DNA of 64,000 bases from Streptomyces sp. NBRC 110028 (GTDB taxonomy: Bacteria > Actinomycetota > Actinomycetes > Streptomycetales > Streptomycetaceae), in NCBI RefSeq assembly GCF_001417735.1, contig NZ_BBUZ01000023.1, positions 595,570-659,569 on the forward strand, written 5' to 3'. The notes beneath the pieces are model-generated. The model was not told the origin of the DNA, did not search any database, and was given only the letters and a program-made list of their open reading frames with translations. Positions 7,770 through 16,780 of the stretch are shown piece after piece (within the stretch, counting starts at the first letter, position 1; each line of letters opens with the position of its first letter). Both the position numbers and the translations under genes were made by a program.

Positions 7770-9764
7770 CTACTCGCGGAAGCCGATGTCCTGGTAGCGG
7801 GGGGTGGCGAAGCCGAACGCCCCGGCGTTGGCCACCGTCTTGCGGACCGCGACCAGCTGCGGTGGCTGGTAGAGCGGAATCGATCCGGCGGCCGCCCAGA
7901 TCCGGGCGTCCGCCCGGCCGACCAGGGCGCGCGAGGCGCCGCCGTCCAGCTCGGAGACCGCCTCGTCGAAGAGCTGGTCGATCTGGTCCGTACCGACCCG
8001 GGTGTAGTTCTGCTCCACCACCAGCGAGCCGTCCGCGGCGGGCTGGGGCTTGGCGTAGATCGGGCGGCTGTCGGTCGCCGGGTAGGCGGAGGCGGGCCAG
8101 GAGTAGAGGGCCAGGTCGTACTTGCCGGTGGCGATGTGGTCCCTGAAGAAGGAGTCGCTCTTCACCGATGTGATCTCGGTGCGGACGCCGATCTCCTCCA
8201 GCATCCGGCCGATGCGCGTCCCGACGGCGCGCAGCGAGGCGCCGCCGGAGTCGGACGGGACGACGAAGCGCAGCACGAGCGGCCGCCCCTTCTTCTGCAC
8301 GACCGCCGGGTGGGAGCGCCCGGACCGGCCCGCGTCGCCCGCGGCGGGGGCGGGATCGCCCGTCTTGCCGGTCTTCTCCGCGGTGGGGCTCGCCTGCCGT
8401 CCCCGGTCGTCCGTCTTGCCGTCGACCGACTTCTGCCGGGCGGACGAGCCGCCGGGGCGCCAGCCGGCGTCGGCGAGCAGGGACTGCGCGGCCTGGGTGT
8501 CGGGGCCGCCGAGGGCGCCGCTGTGGTCCTTGTACCCCTTCTGCTCGGCCATCAGCAGATGGTTGCCGAGCGGCTCGGTGGGCAGCCCGAACGGCTTGAG
8601 CACCGCCTTGGCCAGCGCATCGCGGTCGATCGCGCGGGCCACCGCGCGGCGCACCCGCTCATCCGCGAGCGGGCCCTTGGCGCCGTTGATGGCGAGCTGG
8701 GTGTACGCGGGGTCCAGCGCCGTGCGCAGGGTGTACCGGCGCAGGGCCACGGTCTGCGAGCGCCGCGATCCCGGCGGCGCCTTCTCGCCCTCCGCCCGGT
8801 CGCGCGTGGCCACCGCGGCCTCCTGTGCGTGGGTCTCCAGCCCGGGCGCGCCCGCCTTGCCCGAGGGGTGGAGCTTCCTGGCCCCGGCGGCCCCCTTGGC
8901 GGCGGGCGCCGCGGCCTGGACGCGGCGCGCGGTGGACCGGTCGACCTCGGCCATGTCGACGGTCCCGTCGATCAGGGCGGCGGCCCGTTTGCCCGCCGGG
9001 ACGGCCTCGAAGACCAGCCGGTTCAGCCGGGCCCGGTCGCCCCACCAGCGGGGATTCCGTACGAGGGTGACGGAGGTGTCCTTCACCTCACGGATCGTGA
9101 AGGGGCCGGAGGTGACGGCGAGCCCCTTGCGGGCCCCGGCGTTGAAGACGGCCGGGTCGCTCATCGCGCTCTTCGGGTACAGCGGCGTGAACAGCGACCG
9201 CCAGTCGGTGTAGGGCTTGGCGAAGGTGACCTTGACCTCGTGGGCCTTCTCGCCCGGCTGGATCCTGGCGATGCGGTCGTATCCGGCGTTGCGCGCGGTC
9301 CAGTAGGCGTTCTCCGTGCCGCGCAGGGCCTTCCACTGGGCGGAGAAGTCCTCCGCGCCGAGCGGGCGGCCGTCGCTCCACACCGCCTTGGGGTTGAGCT
9401 TGTAGACCACGACCTGCTTGGGCTCGCGCGAGACCACCTCGGCGGACTCCAGGTAGTCGCCGTTGAGCTGCGGACGGCCGCGGGCGTCGAGGGTGTGGAG
9501 CGCGGGCAGCACCGCTCCGGCGATCCGCTCGGTGCCGGCGTCGGCGGAGGTCTGGAAGGCGTTGAAGGTCGCGGGCCGGGCGTCGAGCGCCCAGCGCAGC
9601 GTGCCGCCGGGGGCGGTCTGCGCCCGGGAGGCCGGGGCGATGTCCCGGGCCGCGGGTGACGGCGGGGCGTCGTCGTCGCCGGAGCTGCATCCGGTGAGGA
9701 CGGGCAGTGGCAGCAGCACTCCCGCGGCGAGCAGCACGGCGCAGCGTCGCTTGTCGATGGACAT
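7770..9764 (-). CDS. ABC-family solute-binding lipoprotein (SBP family 5) with two disordered inserts
   Basis: Extracytoplasmic solute-binding protein of 664 aa. The signal MSIDKRRCAVLLAAGVLL ends in lipobox LTGC with Cys26. The SBP family 5 fold is recognisable (LRWALDARPATFNAFQTSAD; YKLNPKAVWSDGRPLGAEDF; TRVGTDQIDQLFDEAVSELD). Two low-complexity, charged stretches are inserted at about residues 271-335 and 431-485, making it about 120 residues longer than a typical member. The ATG at 9764 has GGAGGT eight bases upstream. No permease or ATPase gene adjoins it, so it is an orphan binding protein that may serve another importer or act as a sensor. Confidence 0.88.
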   Translation of the reverse strand: MSIDKRRCAVLLAAGVLLPLPVLTGCSSGDDDAPPSPAARDIAPASRAQTAPGGTLRWALDARPATFNAFQTSADAGTERIAGAVLPALHTLDARGRPQLNGDYLESAEVVSREPKQVVVYKLNPKAVWSDGRPLGAEDFSAQWKALRGTENAYWTARNAGYDRIARIQPGEKAHEVKVTFAKPYTDWRSLFTPLYPKSAMSDPAVFNAGARKGLAVTSGPFTIREVKDTSVTLVRNPRWWGDRARLNRLVFEAVPAGKRAAALIDGTVDMAEVDRSTARRVQAAAPAAKGAAGARKLHPSGKAGAPGLETHAQEAAVATRDRAEGEKAPPGSRRSQTVALRRYTLRTALDPAYTQLAINGAKGPLADERVRRAVARAIDRDALAKAVLKPFGLPTEPLGNHLLMAEQKGYKDHSGALGGPDTQAAQSLLADAGWRPGGSSARQKSVDGKTDDRGRQASPTAEKTGKTGDPAPAAGDAGRSGRSHPAVVQKKGRPLVLRFVVPSDSGGASLRAVGTRIGRMLEEIGVRTEITSVKSDSFFRDHIATGKYDLALYSWPASAYPATDSRPIYAKPQPAADGSLVVEQNYTRVGTDQIDQLFDEAVSELDGGASRALVGRADARIWAAAGSIPLYQPPQLVAVRKTVANAGAFGFATPRYQDIGFRE

Positions 9765-10061
9765 GGCTCGTGACCTCCGGGTGTGCCGATATTGAGTGCA
9801 TTTCGCACATTTTGACGCTTGTCGCATATACTCCTTACTCAAAGCGACGGATCATGAGACAGCACCCTCGGGACGGCCATGGAGGGGACAGGATCACCCG
9901 ACCGGCTCCATCCGACCGGCGCGCACCCCGGCGCACGGCGGCGTGATCACGCCGGTGACTCCGCGAATCGCGGCAGATCCCTTCCCAACCAGGACTGTGA
10001 CGCGTAACACTCGCTGTCGCATGAGCGCCGCCAACCGCAACCGCGGAAGTGAGGGCAAGTC
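9765..10061. other. Divergent intergenic region between lipoprotein gene and small ORF
   Basis: About 300 bp with the promoters for both flanking genes. The AT-richest part is 9781-9840, with TTGACG at 9812-9817 and TATACT at 9827-9832, but their spacing does not form one canonical promoter on either strand. No further gene is evident. Confidence 0.35.
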
Positions 10062-10349
10062 ATGTCCTTGAACGACGACTTGACGGCCGTCCAACGCTGT
10101 CTCGACGATCTGGTCCGCTCCGTCACCCGGCTGGAAGACCGGGTCGGCGCCGGCGGACTGGAGATACGACGGGTCCGCACCGACGCGGACCATCTGCGCG
10201 AGAGTCTCGCCCTGCTGCGCGATACGGCCCCCGGCACGGAGCGGCCGCGCCCCGAGATGGTTCCGGTCCCCGACGCGCCCTACGACAGCGCGCTGTGGTC
10301 GGACGTCGACGACGAGGGTCTCGGCGCGCGCGACCGCCACGCTCCTTAG
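10062..10349 (+). CDS. Small hypothetical protein with a helical, coiled-coil-like N-terminal half
   Basis: 95 aa, soluble, acidic. The first 65 residues (SLNDDLTAVQRCLDDLVRSV..., EIRRVRTDADHLRESLALLR) have heptad-like hydrophobic spacing, and the C-terminal part is Pro/Asp-rich and probably flexible. The ATG at 10062 has GAGGG six bases upstream. It lies 79 bp before the Sdh membrane-anchor gene on the same strand and could be cotranscribed with the succinate dehydrogenase genes. I do not recognise a family and assign no function. Confidence 0.7.
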   Translation: MSLNDDLTAVQRCLDDLVRSVTRLEDRVGAGGLEIRRVRTDADHLRESLALLRDTAPGTERPRPEMVPVPDAPYDSALWSDVDDEGLGARDRHAP

Positions 10350-10428
10350 AAGCGGTCGCTTGGCGCCCACCCGGCCCGACGGGTCCGCGCCCGACCGTCC
10401 CCCACACCACTCCACCGCGGAGTTTCCT

Positions 10429-11274
10429 TTGGCCACTGGCACCGACCCCCAAGCCGCCACGCCGTCCGGACGGAAAGCGGCCACGAGCGGCGTGCACAGC
10501 CCGTCGCGCGCCGCCGTCCCCGCCCGCCATCTGCGGACCGACCGCTGGTGGCTGGCGCCCGCGGTCACCGCCGCCGGGCTGTTCGCGTTCGTCGTCTACT
10601 CGACGTGGCGGGCCTTCGCAGGCGACAACTACTACGCCGAGCCGTATGTCTCCCCCTTCTACTCGCCCTGCGTCGCGCAGAACTGCGTGCCCATGAAGGG
10701 CGGCGCGAACTGGGAGATCTTCGGCGCGTGGTGGGGCCTGTCCCCCGCCCTGCTGATCCTGATCTTCCCGCTCGGCTTCCGGCTGACCTGCTACTACTAC
10801 CGCAAGGCGTACTACCGGGGCTTCTGGGCCTCACCACCGGCCTGCGCGGTCGCCGAGCCGCGCGCCACATACACCGGCGAGACCCGCTTCCCGCTCATCC
10901 TGCAGAACATCCACCGCTACTTCTTCTACTTCGCGGTGATCGTCGCGGGAATCCTCACCTATGACACCGTGCTCGCCTTCCGGGACGAGCAGGGACGGTG
11001 GGGCCACATGGGCCTGGGCACCCTGGTGCTGCTCGCCAACATCGCGCTGATCTGGGCGTACACCCTCTCCTGCCACTCCTGCCGGCACATCGTCGGCGGC
11101 CGGCTCAAGCACTTCTCCCGGCACCCGGTGCGCTACCGGCTCTGGGGCTGGGTCAGCTCGCTCAACATGCGCCACATGCAGCTGGCCTGGGCGTCGCTGA
11201 TCAGTGTCGCCGTCGCCGACTTCTATGTGTATCTGCTGGCGAGCGGCGCGTTCGACGACCCCCGGTTCTTCTAG
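10429..11274 (+). CDS. Succinate dehydrogenase/fumarate reductase membrane anchor (5-helix type)
   Basis: Integral membrane protein, 281 aa, encoded directly before the flavoprotein and iron-sulfur subunits. About five hydrophobic helices are visible (WLAPAVTAAGLFAFVVYSTW; WGLSPALLILIFPLGFRL; FYFAVIVAGILTYDTVLAF; LGTLVLLANIALIWAYTLSC; LAWASLISVAVADFYVYLLA). Several His residues (NIHRYFFYF; CHSCRHIVGG; NMRHMQLAW) could ligate heme b and form the quinone site. I prefer the TTG at 10429 because GGAG lies six bases upstream; an in-frame TTG at 10360 lacks a good ribosome site. Single-chain anchors of this kind differ from the four-subunit SdhCD pair. Confidence 0.85.
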   Translation: MATGTDPQAATPSGRKAATSGVHSPSRAAVPARHLRTDRWWLAPAVTAAGLFAFVVYSTWRAFAGDNYYAEPYVSPFYSPCVAQNCVPMKGGANWEIFGAWWGLSPALLILIFPLGFRLTCYYYRKAYYRGFWASPPACAVAEPRATYTGETRFPLILQNIHRYFFYFAVIVAGILTYDTVLAFRDEQGRWGHMGLGTLVLLANIALIWAYTLSCHSCRHIVGGRLKHFSRHPVRYRLWGWVSSLNMRHMQLAWASLISVAVADFYVYLLASGAFDDPRFF

Positions 11275-11291
11275 GAGAGGTGCCTTCAACG

Positions 11292-13271
11292 ATGACGCAA
11301 GTCGAACGGCAGGCCTGGGACGTGGTCGTGATCGGCGCGGGCGGCGCCGGGCTGCGGGCCGCGATCGAGGCACGCGAACAGGGCATGCGCTGCGCCGTCA
11401 TCTGCAAGTCGCTGTTCGGCAAGGCCCATACGGTGATGGCCGAGGGCGGCATCGCCGCCAGCATGGGCAATGTCAACGCGGGCGACAACTGGCAGGTGCA
11501 CTTCCGCGACACCATGCGCGGCGGCAAGTTCCTCAACCACTGGCGGATGGCCGAGCTGCACGCCCAGGAGGCCCCGGACCGGGTCTGGGAGCTGGAGACC
11601 TGGGGCGCGCTCTTCGACCGCACCCCGGACGGCAAGATCTCCCAGCGGAACTTCGGCGGCCATGAGTACCCGCGGCTCGCCCACGTCGGGGACCGTACGG
11701 GGCTGGAGCTGATCCGCACCCTCCAGCAGAAGATCGTCTCCCTCCAGCAGGAGGACAAGGCCGCCACCGGCGACTACGAGGCGCGGCTGAAGGTCTTCCA
11801 GGAGTGCACGGTCACCCGCATCGTCAAGGACGCGGCGGGTGAGCGGGTCGCCGGGGTCTTCGGCTACGAGCGCGAATCCGGCCGCTTCTTCGCGATCGAG
11901 GCTCCCGCCGTGGTGCTGGCCACCGGCGGCATCGGCAAGTCCTTCAAGGTGACGTCCAACTCCTGGGAGTACACCGGCGACGGCCACGCGCTGGCCCTGC
12001 TCGCCGGGGCCCCGCTGGTCAACATGGAGTTCGTGCAGTTCCACCCGACCGGCATGGTCTGGCCGCCCTCGGTCAAGGGGATCCTCGTCACCGAGTCGGT
12101 GCGCGGGGACGGCGGGGTGCTGCGCAACAGCGAGGGCAAGCGCTTCATGTTCGACTACGTTCCGGACGTCTTCAAGGAGAAGTACGCCCAGTCCGAGGAC
12201 GAGGGCGACCGCTGGTACGAGGACCCGGACCACAACCGCCGCCCGCCCGAGCTGCTCCCCCGCGACGAGGTGGCCCGCGCGATCAACTCCGAGGTCAAGG
12301 CGGGCCGCGGCTCCCCGCACGGCGGTGTCTTCCTCGACGTCTCCACCCGGATGCCCGCCGAGGTGATCAAGCGGCGGCTGCCGTCCATGCACCACCAGTT
12401 CAAGGAGCTGGCCGACGTCGACATCACGGCCGAGCCCATGGAGGTCGGCCCGACCTGCCACTACGTGATGGGCGGGGTGGACGTCGACCCGGACACCGCC
12501 GCCGCGAACGGCGTCCCCGGCCTCTTCGCCGCGGGCGAGGTCGCCGGCGGTATGCACGGCTCCAACCGGCTCGGCGGCAACTCCCTGTCCGACCTGCTGG
12601 TCTTCGGCCGCCGCGCCGGGCTCTACGCGGCCCGGTACGCGCGGGAGACCGCCGAGGCGGGCTCCCGCCCGGTGCCCGACGACGCCCAGCTGGACCTGGC
12701 GGCGGCCGAGGCGCTGCGGCCGTTCAGCGCGGAGGACGGCGACGTACCGTCCCTCGGCGAGGAGCCGTCCGGCGGCCCGGCCGGTCCCGCCGAGAATCCG
12801 TACACGCTCCACCAGGAGCTGCAGCAGACCATGAACGACCTGGTGGGCATCATCAGGCGGGCCGGGGAGATGGAGGACGCGCTGCACCGGCTGGCGGCCC
12901 TGCGGGTACGGGCGCGGCGCGCCGGGGTCGAGGGCCACCGGCAGTTCAACCCCGGCTGGCACCTGGCCATCGACCTGCGCAACATGCTGCTGGTCAGCGA
13001 GTGCGTGGCGCGCGCCGCCCTGGAGCGCACCGAGAGCCGCGGCGGGCACACCCGCGACGACTGTCCCGCGATGGACCGCGAATGGCGCCGGATCAACCTG
13101 ATCTGCCGCCTCGCCGACCCCGTCGCCGGTCTCGCCGCGCCGCCCGACCCCGGACGCGGGCAGATCCGGCTGGAGCGGCGCGAGATGCCGCCCATCCGGC
13201 CCGACCTGCTGAACCTGTTCGAAAAGGACGAGCTGGTGAAGTACCTGACGGACGAGGAGCTGACCGCGTGA
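11292..13271 (+). CDS. sdhA: Succinate dehydrogenase/fumarate reductase flavoprotein subunit
   Basis: Catalytic FAD subunit (659 aa) that interconverts succinate and fumarate at the inner face of the membrane. The Rossmann motif VIGAGGAGLRAA starts at residue 10, and the FAD-attachment region HTVMAEGGIAA is near 46. The substrate-site segment FVQFHPTGM is near 250, and GVPGLFAAGEVAGGMHGSNR precedes RLGGNSLSDLL near 425. A strong AGGAGAGG ribosome site precedes the ATG at 11292. Its stop overlaps the start of the iron-sulfur subunit by 4 bp (GTGA). Direction of catalysis in vivo cannot be told from sequence; aerobic actinomycetes usually carry this as an additional Sdh. Confidence 0.95.
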   Translation: MTQVERQAWDVVVIGAGGAGLRAAIEAREQGMRCAVICKSLFGKAHTVMAEGGIAASMGNVNAGDNWQVHFRDTMRGGKFLNHWRMAELHAQEAPDRVWELETWGALFDRTPDGKISQRNFGGHEYPRLAHVGDRTGLELIRTLQQKIVSLQQEDKAATGDYEARLKVFQECTVTRIVKDAAGERVAGVFGYERESGRFFAIEAPAVVLATGGIGKSFKVTSNSWEYTGDGHALALLAGAPLVNMEFVQFHPTGMVWPPSVKGILVTESVRGDGGVLRNSEGKRFMFDYVPDVFKEKYAQSEDEGDRWYEDPDHNRRPPELLPRDEVARAINSEVKAGRGSPHGGVFLDVSTRMPAEVIKRRLPSMHHQFKELADVDITAEPMEVGPTCHYVMGGVDVDPDTAAANGVPGLFAAGEVAGGMHGSNRLGGNSLSDLLVFGRRAGLYAARYARETAEAGSRPVPDDAQLDLAAAEALRPFSAEDGDVPSLGEEPSGGPAGPAENPYTLHQELQQTMNDLVGIIRRAGEMEDALHRLAALRVRARRAGVEGHRQFNPGWHLAIDLRNMLLVSECVARAALERTESRGGHTRDDCPAMDREWRRINLICRLADPVAGLAAPPDPGRGQIRLERREMPPIRPDLLNLFEKDELVKYLTDEELTA

Positions 13272-14038
13272 GCGCGTACGAGGCCCACTTCCGGGTGTGG
13301 CGGGGCGATGTGGACGGCGGCGGTCTGCGGGACTTCCGCGTCGAGGTCAATGAGGGCGAAGTCGTTTTGGACATCGTCCACCGCCTCCAGGCGACCCAGG
13401 CACCGGACCTGGCGGTCCGCTGGAACTGCAAGGCGGGCAAATGCGGCTCGTGCAGCGCCGAGATCAACGGACGGCCGCGGCTGCTGTGCATGACCCGCAT
13501 GTCGGTTTTCGGCCGCGACGAGACGATCACCCTGACCCCGCTGCGGGCCCTCCCGGTCATCCGTGACCTGGTCACGGACGTCTCGTTCAACTACGCCAAG
13601 GCCCGGGAGGTGCCGTCCTTCGTCCCGCCCGAGGGTCTGGGCCCGGGCGAGTACCGGATGCGGCAGGAGGACGTGGCGCGCTCCCAGGAGTTCCGTAAGT
13701 GCATCGAGTGCTTCCTGTGCCAGGACGTCTGCCATGTGCTGCGCGACTTCGAGCAGAACAAGGAGGCCTTCGCGGGCCCGCGTTTCCTGATGCGGGTCGC
13801 GGAGCTGGACATGCATCCGCTGGACGCGGCGGGCGAGGCCGGGATCGACCGCAAGCGGGGGGCCCAGGAGGAACACGGGCTCGGATACTGCAACATCACC
13901 AAGTGCTGCACGGAGGTCTGCCCCGAGCAGATCAAGATCACCGACAATGCGCTGATCCCGCTCAAGGAGCGGGCCGTGGACCGCAAGTACGACCCGCTGG
14001 TCTGGCTGGGCAACAAGATCCGCCGCCGGGAGGGTTAG
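13268..14038 (+). CDS. sdhB: Succinate dehydrogenase/fumarate reductase iron-sulfur subunit
   Basis: Electron-transfer subunit, 256 aa, linking the flavin to quinone. All three cluster motifs are present: [2Fe-2S] in WNCKAGKCGSCSAEING with the distal Cys in RLLCM (residues about 55-78), [4Fe-4S] in CIECFLCQDVC (about 145-155), and [3Fe-4S] with CCTEVCPE (about 213-220) plus the upstream Cys of that domain. The GTG at 13268 overlaps the stop of the flavoprotein gene; in-frame codons further upstream lie inside sdhA and can be ignored. It is the last gene of the operon, followed at once by a strong hairpin. Confidence 0.95.
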   Translation: MSAYEAHFRVWRGDVDGGGLRDFRVEVNEGEVVLDIVHRLQATQAPDLAVRWNCKAGKCGSCSAEINGRPRLLCMTRMSVFGRDETITLTPLRALPVIRDLVTDVSFNYAKAREVPSFVPPEGLGPGEYRMRQEDVARSQEFRKCIECFLCQDVCHVLRDFEQNKEAFAGPRFLMRVAELDMHPLDAAGEAGIDRKRGAQEEHGLGYCNITKCCTEVCPEQIKITDNALIPLKERAVDRKYDPLVWLGNKIRRREG

Positions 14039-14050
14039 GCAGCGTCTTCC

Positions 14051-14084
14051 GGCTGCGGGCCCGTGGTGACGCGGGCCCGCAGCC
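14051..14084. terminator. Bidirectional terminator between sdhB and the SpoIIE phosphatase gene
   Basis: Perfect 13-bp inverted repeat GGCTGCGGGCCCG (14051-14063) and CGGGCCCGCAGCC (14072-14084), 8-nt loop. It lies between two converging genes and can serve both transcripts. Confidence 0.75.
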
Positions 14085-14089
14085 GCTCC

Positions 14090-16780
14090 TCACCAGAGGC
14101 TGAGCAGCGCTTCCACCGAGTCCGGGCCCGAGGACTCGCCGTCCGGGAGGGCCAGCTCGAACCAGACCGTCTTGCCGTGCGGGGTGCGGCGGCTGCCCCA
14201 GCCCGCGCTGAGGAGGCCGACCAGCTGCAGCCCGCGGCCGCCCTCGTCGGTGTCGCGGGCGCGCCGCCGCCGCGGCTGGACCAGGTTGCCGTCCCAGACC
14301 TCGCACACCAGCGTCCGGTCCAGCAGCAGCCGCAGCCGTATCTCGCCCTCGCCGTACCGCAGCGCGTTGGTCACCAGCTCGCTGACCAGCAGCTCGGTGG
14401 TGTCGGCCAGGCCCTCCAGGCCCCAGGACTCCAGCTGCTCACGGGCGAGTTCGCGGGCCCGCCCGACCGACTGCGGGTCGGTGGGCAGCTTCCAGTCGCC
14501 GACCGAGTCGGCCGGCAGGCCCTGCACCCGGGCCATGAGCAGGGCGATGTCGTCCTCGCCGTGGTGGGTGTCGAGGCTGCTCAGGACGTGGTCGCAGATG
14601 TCCTCCAGCGAGCTGCCCGGGCTGTCCGCGCCCTCGTGTGTGGACAGTGCCGTACGGAGATCCTGCAGCCCCTCGTCCAGGGCGTGGTCGCGGGATTCGA
14701 CGAGGCCGTCGGTGTAGAGGGCCAGCAGCGCCCCGTCCGGCAGGTCGACCTCGATCTCCTCGAAGGGCTCGCCGCCGACACCGAGCGGCATCCCCGGCGG
14801 CACCTCCATCAGCAGGGCGCCCTCCCCCGGTTCGACCAGGGCGGGCGGCAGATGGCCCGCGTTGGCGAAGGTACAGCGCCGGGTGACCGGGTCGTAGACG
14901 GCGTACACGCAGGTGGCGAGGTAGACCTCGGACAGATCGGAGGAGCCGCCGAAGGAACGCCCCGCGGCCCGCGCCCCGGCGTTCGAGCCGCCGGGCGCGC
15001 CCAGCCCCCGGGCGATCTCGTCCAGCGCGGACAGCACCTCGGCGGGCTCCAGGTCCAGCAGGGCGAGGGTGCGGACGGCGGTGCGCAGCTCGCCCATCGC
15101 GACGGCGGCCCGCAGGCCGCGCCCCATCACATCGCCGACCACCAGCGCGGTGCGGTGCCCGGGCAGTTCGATGACGTCGAACCAGTCGCCGCCCACCTCG
15201 GTGGCCGCGTTGCCCGGCAGATAGCGGCAGGCGATGTCGAGCCCGGCGGCCTCCGGGTCGCCGGGCGGGAGCAGGCTGCGCTGCAGGATCAGCGCGCGCT
15301 CGTGTTCTCTGCGGTAGAGCCGGGCGTTGTCGATGGAGACGGCGGCGCGGGCGGCCAGTTCGACGGCGAGCGCCCGGTCCCGCTCGCCGAAGGGTTCGCT
15401 GCCCTTCGTACGGGAGAACTGGGCGAGGCCGACGACAGTGTCGCGGGCGACCATCGGCACCAGGAGGGTGGACTGCAGTATGGCGCCGAGTTCCGGGCTC
15501 TCACCGCCGTCGCGGCCGGTGACGACCCGGACCTGGCCGGTGCGCAGGGCGTGGGCGCACAGCGAGTGGAAGGGGTAGCGGTGCACCTCGCCGACCTCGA
15601 TGGGCTTGGGCAGTTCGCCCTGGCCGCTGTCGTCGGTGCGGTAGACGTCGCCGAAGGCGACGGGGCCGTCGGAGACGGCGCTGGCGAAGGCGACACGGCG
15701 CAGCTCGGCGCTGCCGTCGGCGAGCCCGGGCGGGGTCTCGTCGCCGGACAGCAGCCCCTGGTAGAGGTCGACGGAGGCCAGGTCGCAGAACTGCGGGACG
15801 GCCACGTCGAGGAGTTCGCGGGCGGTGGTCTCCAGGTCGAGCGAGGTGCCTATTCGGGCTCCGGCCTCGTTCAGCAGCGCCAGGTTGCGGCGTACGCCCG
15901 CGGCCTCCTGTTCGGCGTGGCGGCGGCCGGTGACGTCGGTGGCGAGCCCGGCGACGCCGATGGGGCGGCCCGATCCGCTGTGCAGCCGGTACAGCGACAC
16001 CGACCAGCGGCGGCGGTCGTGGCCGCCGGGGACGGTGCCCATGACCGGCATGTCGGTCAGCGACCTTCCGCTGTCCAGGACCTGGCGCAGGGCGGCGGCG
16101 AGCCGGTCGGCCTCGCTCCGGGGCAGCAGATCGTGCGCGGTCGCGCCGCGGTACTCCTCGACCGGACGGCCGAAAACCTTCGCAAAGCGGTCGTTGACCC
16201 GGAGCATGCGCAGATCTGTACCGAAGAGAAAGAAGCCAAGGGGAGATTGACCGAAAACGGCCTGTGAGGCGGCAAGATCGGTTTCCAGTCCGCGCAGGGC
16301 CCCCACATCGACGGCGAGACAGAGCGCGGTGCGCTCCCCGTCCTCGCCCTGGCTGGGCATCACATACACCTCGGCGATGCCGACTCCGCCGGGCGCCTGC
16401 GGGCTGCGGAAGGGGACCAGACCGGTCCACTCCCGGCCGTCCAGGATGTCGGCGACCTTGCGGCGGCCGGTCTCCCGCAGCTCAGCCGGCACGAAGGCCT
16501 CCACCGGATCCTTGCCGACAGCCTGGGCCGCCGTCAGCCCCAGCAGCTCGGCCGCGCGTTCGCTCCACTGCGCGATGCGGCCGTCGGTCCCCAGCGAGAA
16601 GGAGGCGACGCGCATGTAGTCAAAGATCGATCCGGGCGAACTGCTCTGCCACACATCGGACATCGGTCCCGGCACCGAACCGGACACCGAACCGGACGTC
16701 GACGACATTCGCGACACTGGCGACACCTGCGAACCAACCGTCCCCTCGGGGATATCCGCCCCCGCTGGCTTCTCGCTCAT
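14090..16780 (-). CDS. PAS-PAS-GAF-SpoIIE phosphatase fused to an RsbW-like ATPase domain
   Basis: Cytoplasmic signalling protein, 896 aa. Two PAS-like sensor domains (about residues 50-150 and 165-290) and a GAF domain (about 305-480) come first. The PP2C/SpoIIE phosphatase follows (about 490-745; metal-site segments GGDWFDVIELPG, VVGDVMGRGL, LLALYTDGLVESRD and GEDDIALLMARV). A histidine-kinase-type ATPase domain ends the protein (TELLVSELVTNALRYG; DEGGRGLQLVGLL; GKTVWFELALP). Such fusions join the RsbU-like phosphatase and RsbW-like anti-sigma kinase activities of partner-switching systems. The ATG at 16780 has GGAGGGG upstream. No anti-sigma antagonist or sigma gene adjoins it. Confidence 0.92.
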   Translation of the reverse strand: MSEKPAGADIPEGTVGSQVSPVSRMSSTSGSVSGSVPGPMSDVWQSSSPGSIFDYMRVASFSLGTDGRIAQWSERAAELLGLTAAQAVGKDPVEAFVPAELRETGRRKVADILDGREWTGLVPFRSPQAPGGVGIAEVYVMPSQGEDGERTALCLAVDVGALRGLETDLAASQAVFGQSPLGFFLFGTDLRMLRVNDRFAKVFGRPVEEYRGATAHDLLPRSEADRLAAALRQVLDSGRSLTDMPVMGTVPGGHDRRRWSVSLYRLHSGSGRPIGVAGLATDVTGRRHAEQEAAGVRRNLALLNEAGARIGTSLDLETTARELLDVAVPQFCDLASVDLYQGLLSGDETPPGLADGSAELRRVAFASAVSDGPVAFGDVYRTDDSGQGELPKPIEVGEVHRYPFHSLCAHALRTGQVRVVTGRDGGESPELGAILQSTLLVPMVARDTVVGLAQFSRTKGSEPFGERDRALAVELAARAAVSIDNARLYRREHERALILQRSLLPPGDPEAAGLDIACRYLPGNAATEVGGDWFDVIELPGHRTALVVGDVMGRGLRAAVAMGELRTAVRTLALLDLEPAEVLSALDEIARGLGAPGGSNAGARAAGRSFGGSSDLSEVYLATCVYAVYDPVTRRCTFANAGHLPPALVEPGEGALLMEVPPGMPLGVGGEPFEEIEVDLPDGALLALYTDGLVESRDHALDEGLQDLRTALSTHEGADSPGSSLEDICDHVLSSLDTHHGEDDIALLMARVQGLPADSVGDWKLPTDPQSVGRARELAREQLESWGLEGLADTTELLVSELVTNALRYGEGEIRLRLLLDRTLVCEVWDGNLVQPRRRRARDTDEGGRGLQLVGLLSAGWGSRRTPHGKTVWFELALPDGESSGPDSVEALLSLW

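Noticed and set aside
10360..10428. Upstream TTG start of the Sdh anchor
   Set aside because: No usable ribosome site, whereas the TTG at 10429 has GGAG six bases upstream.
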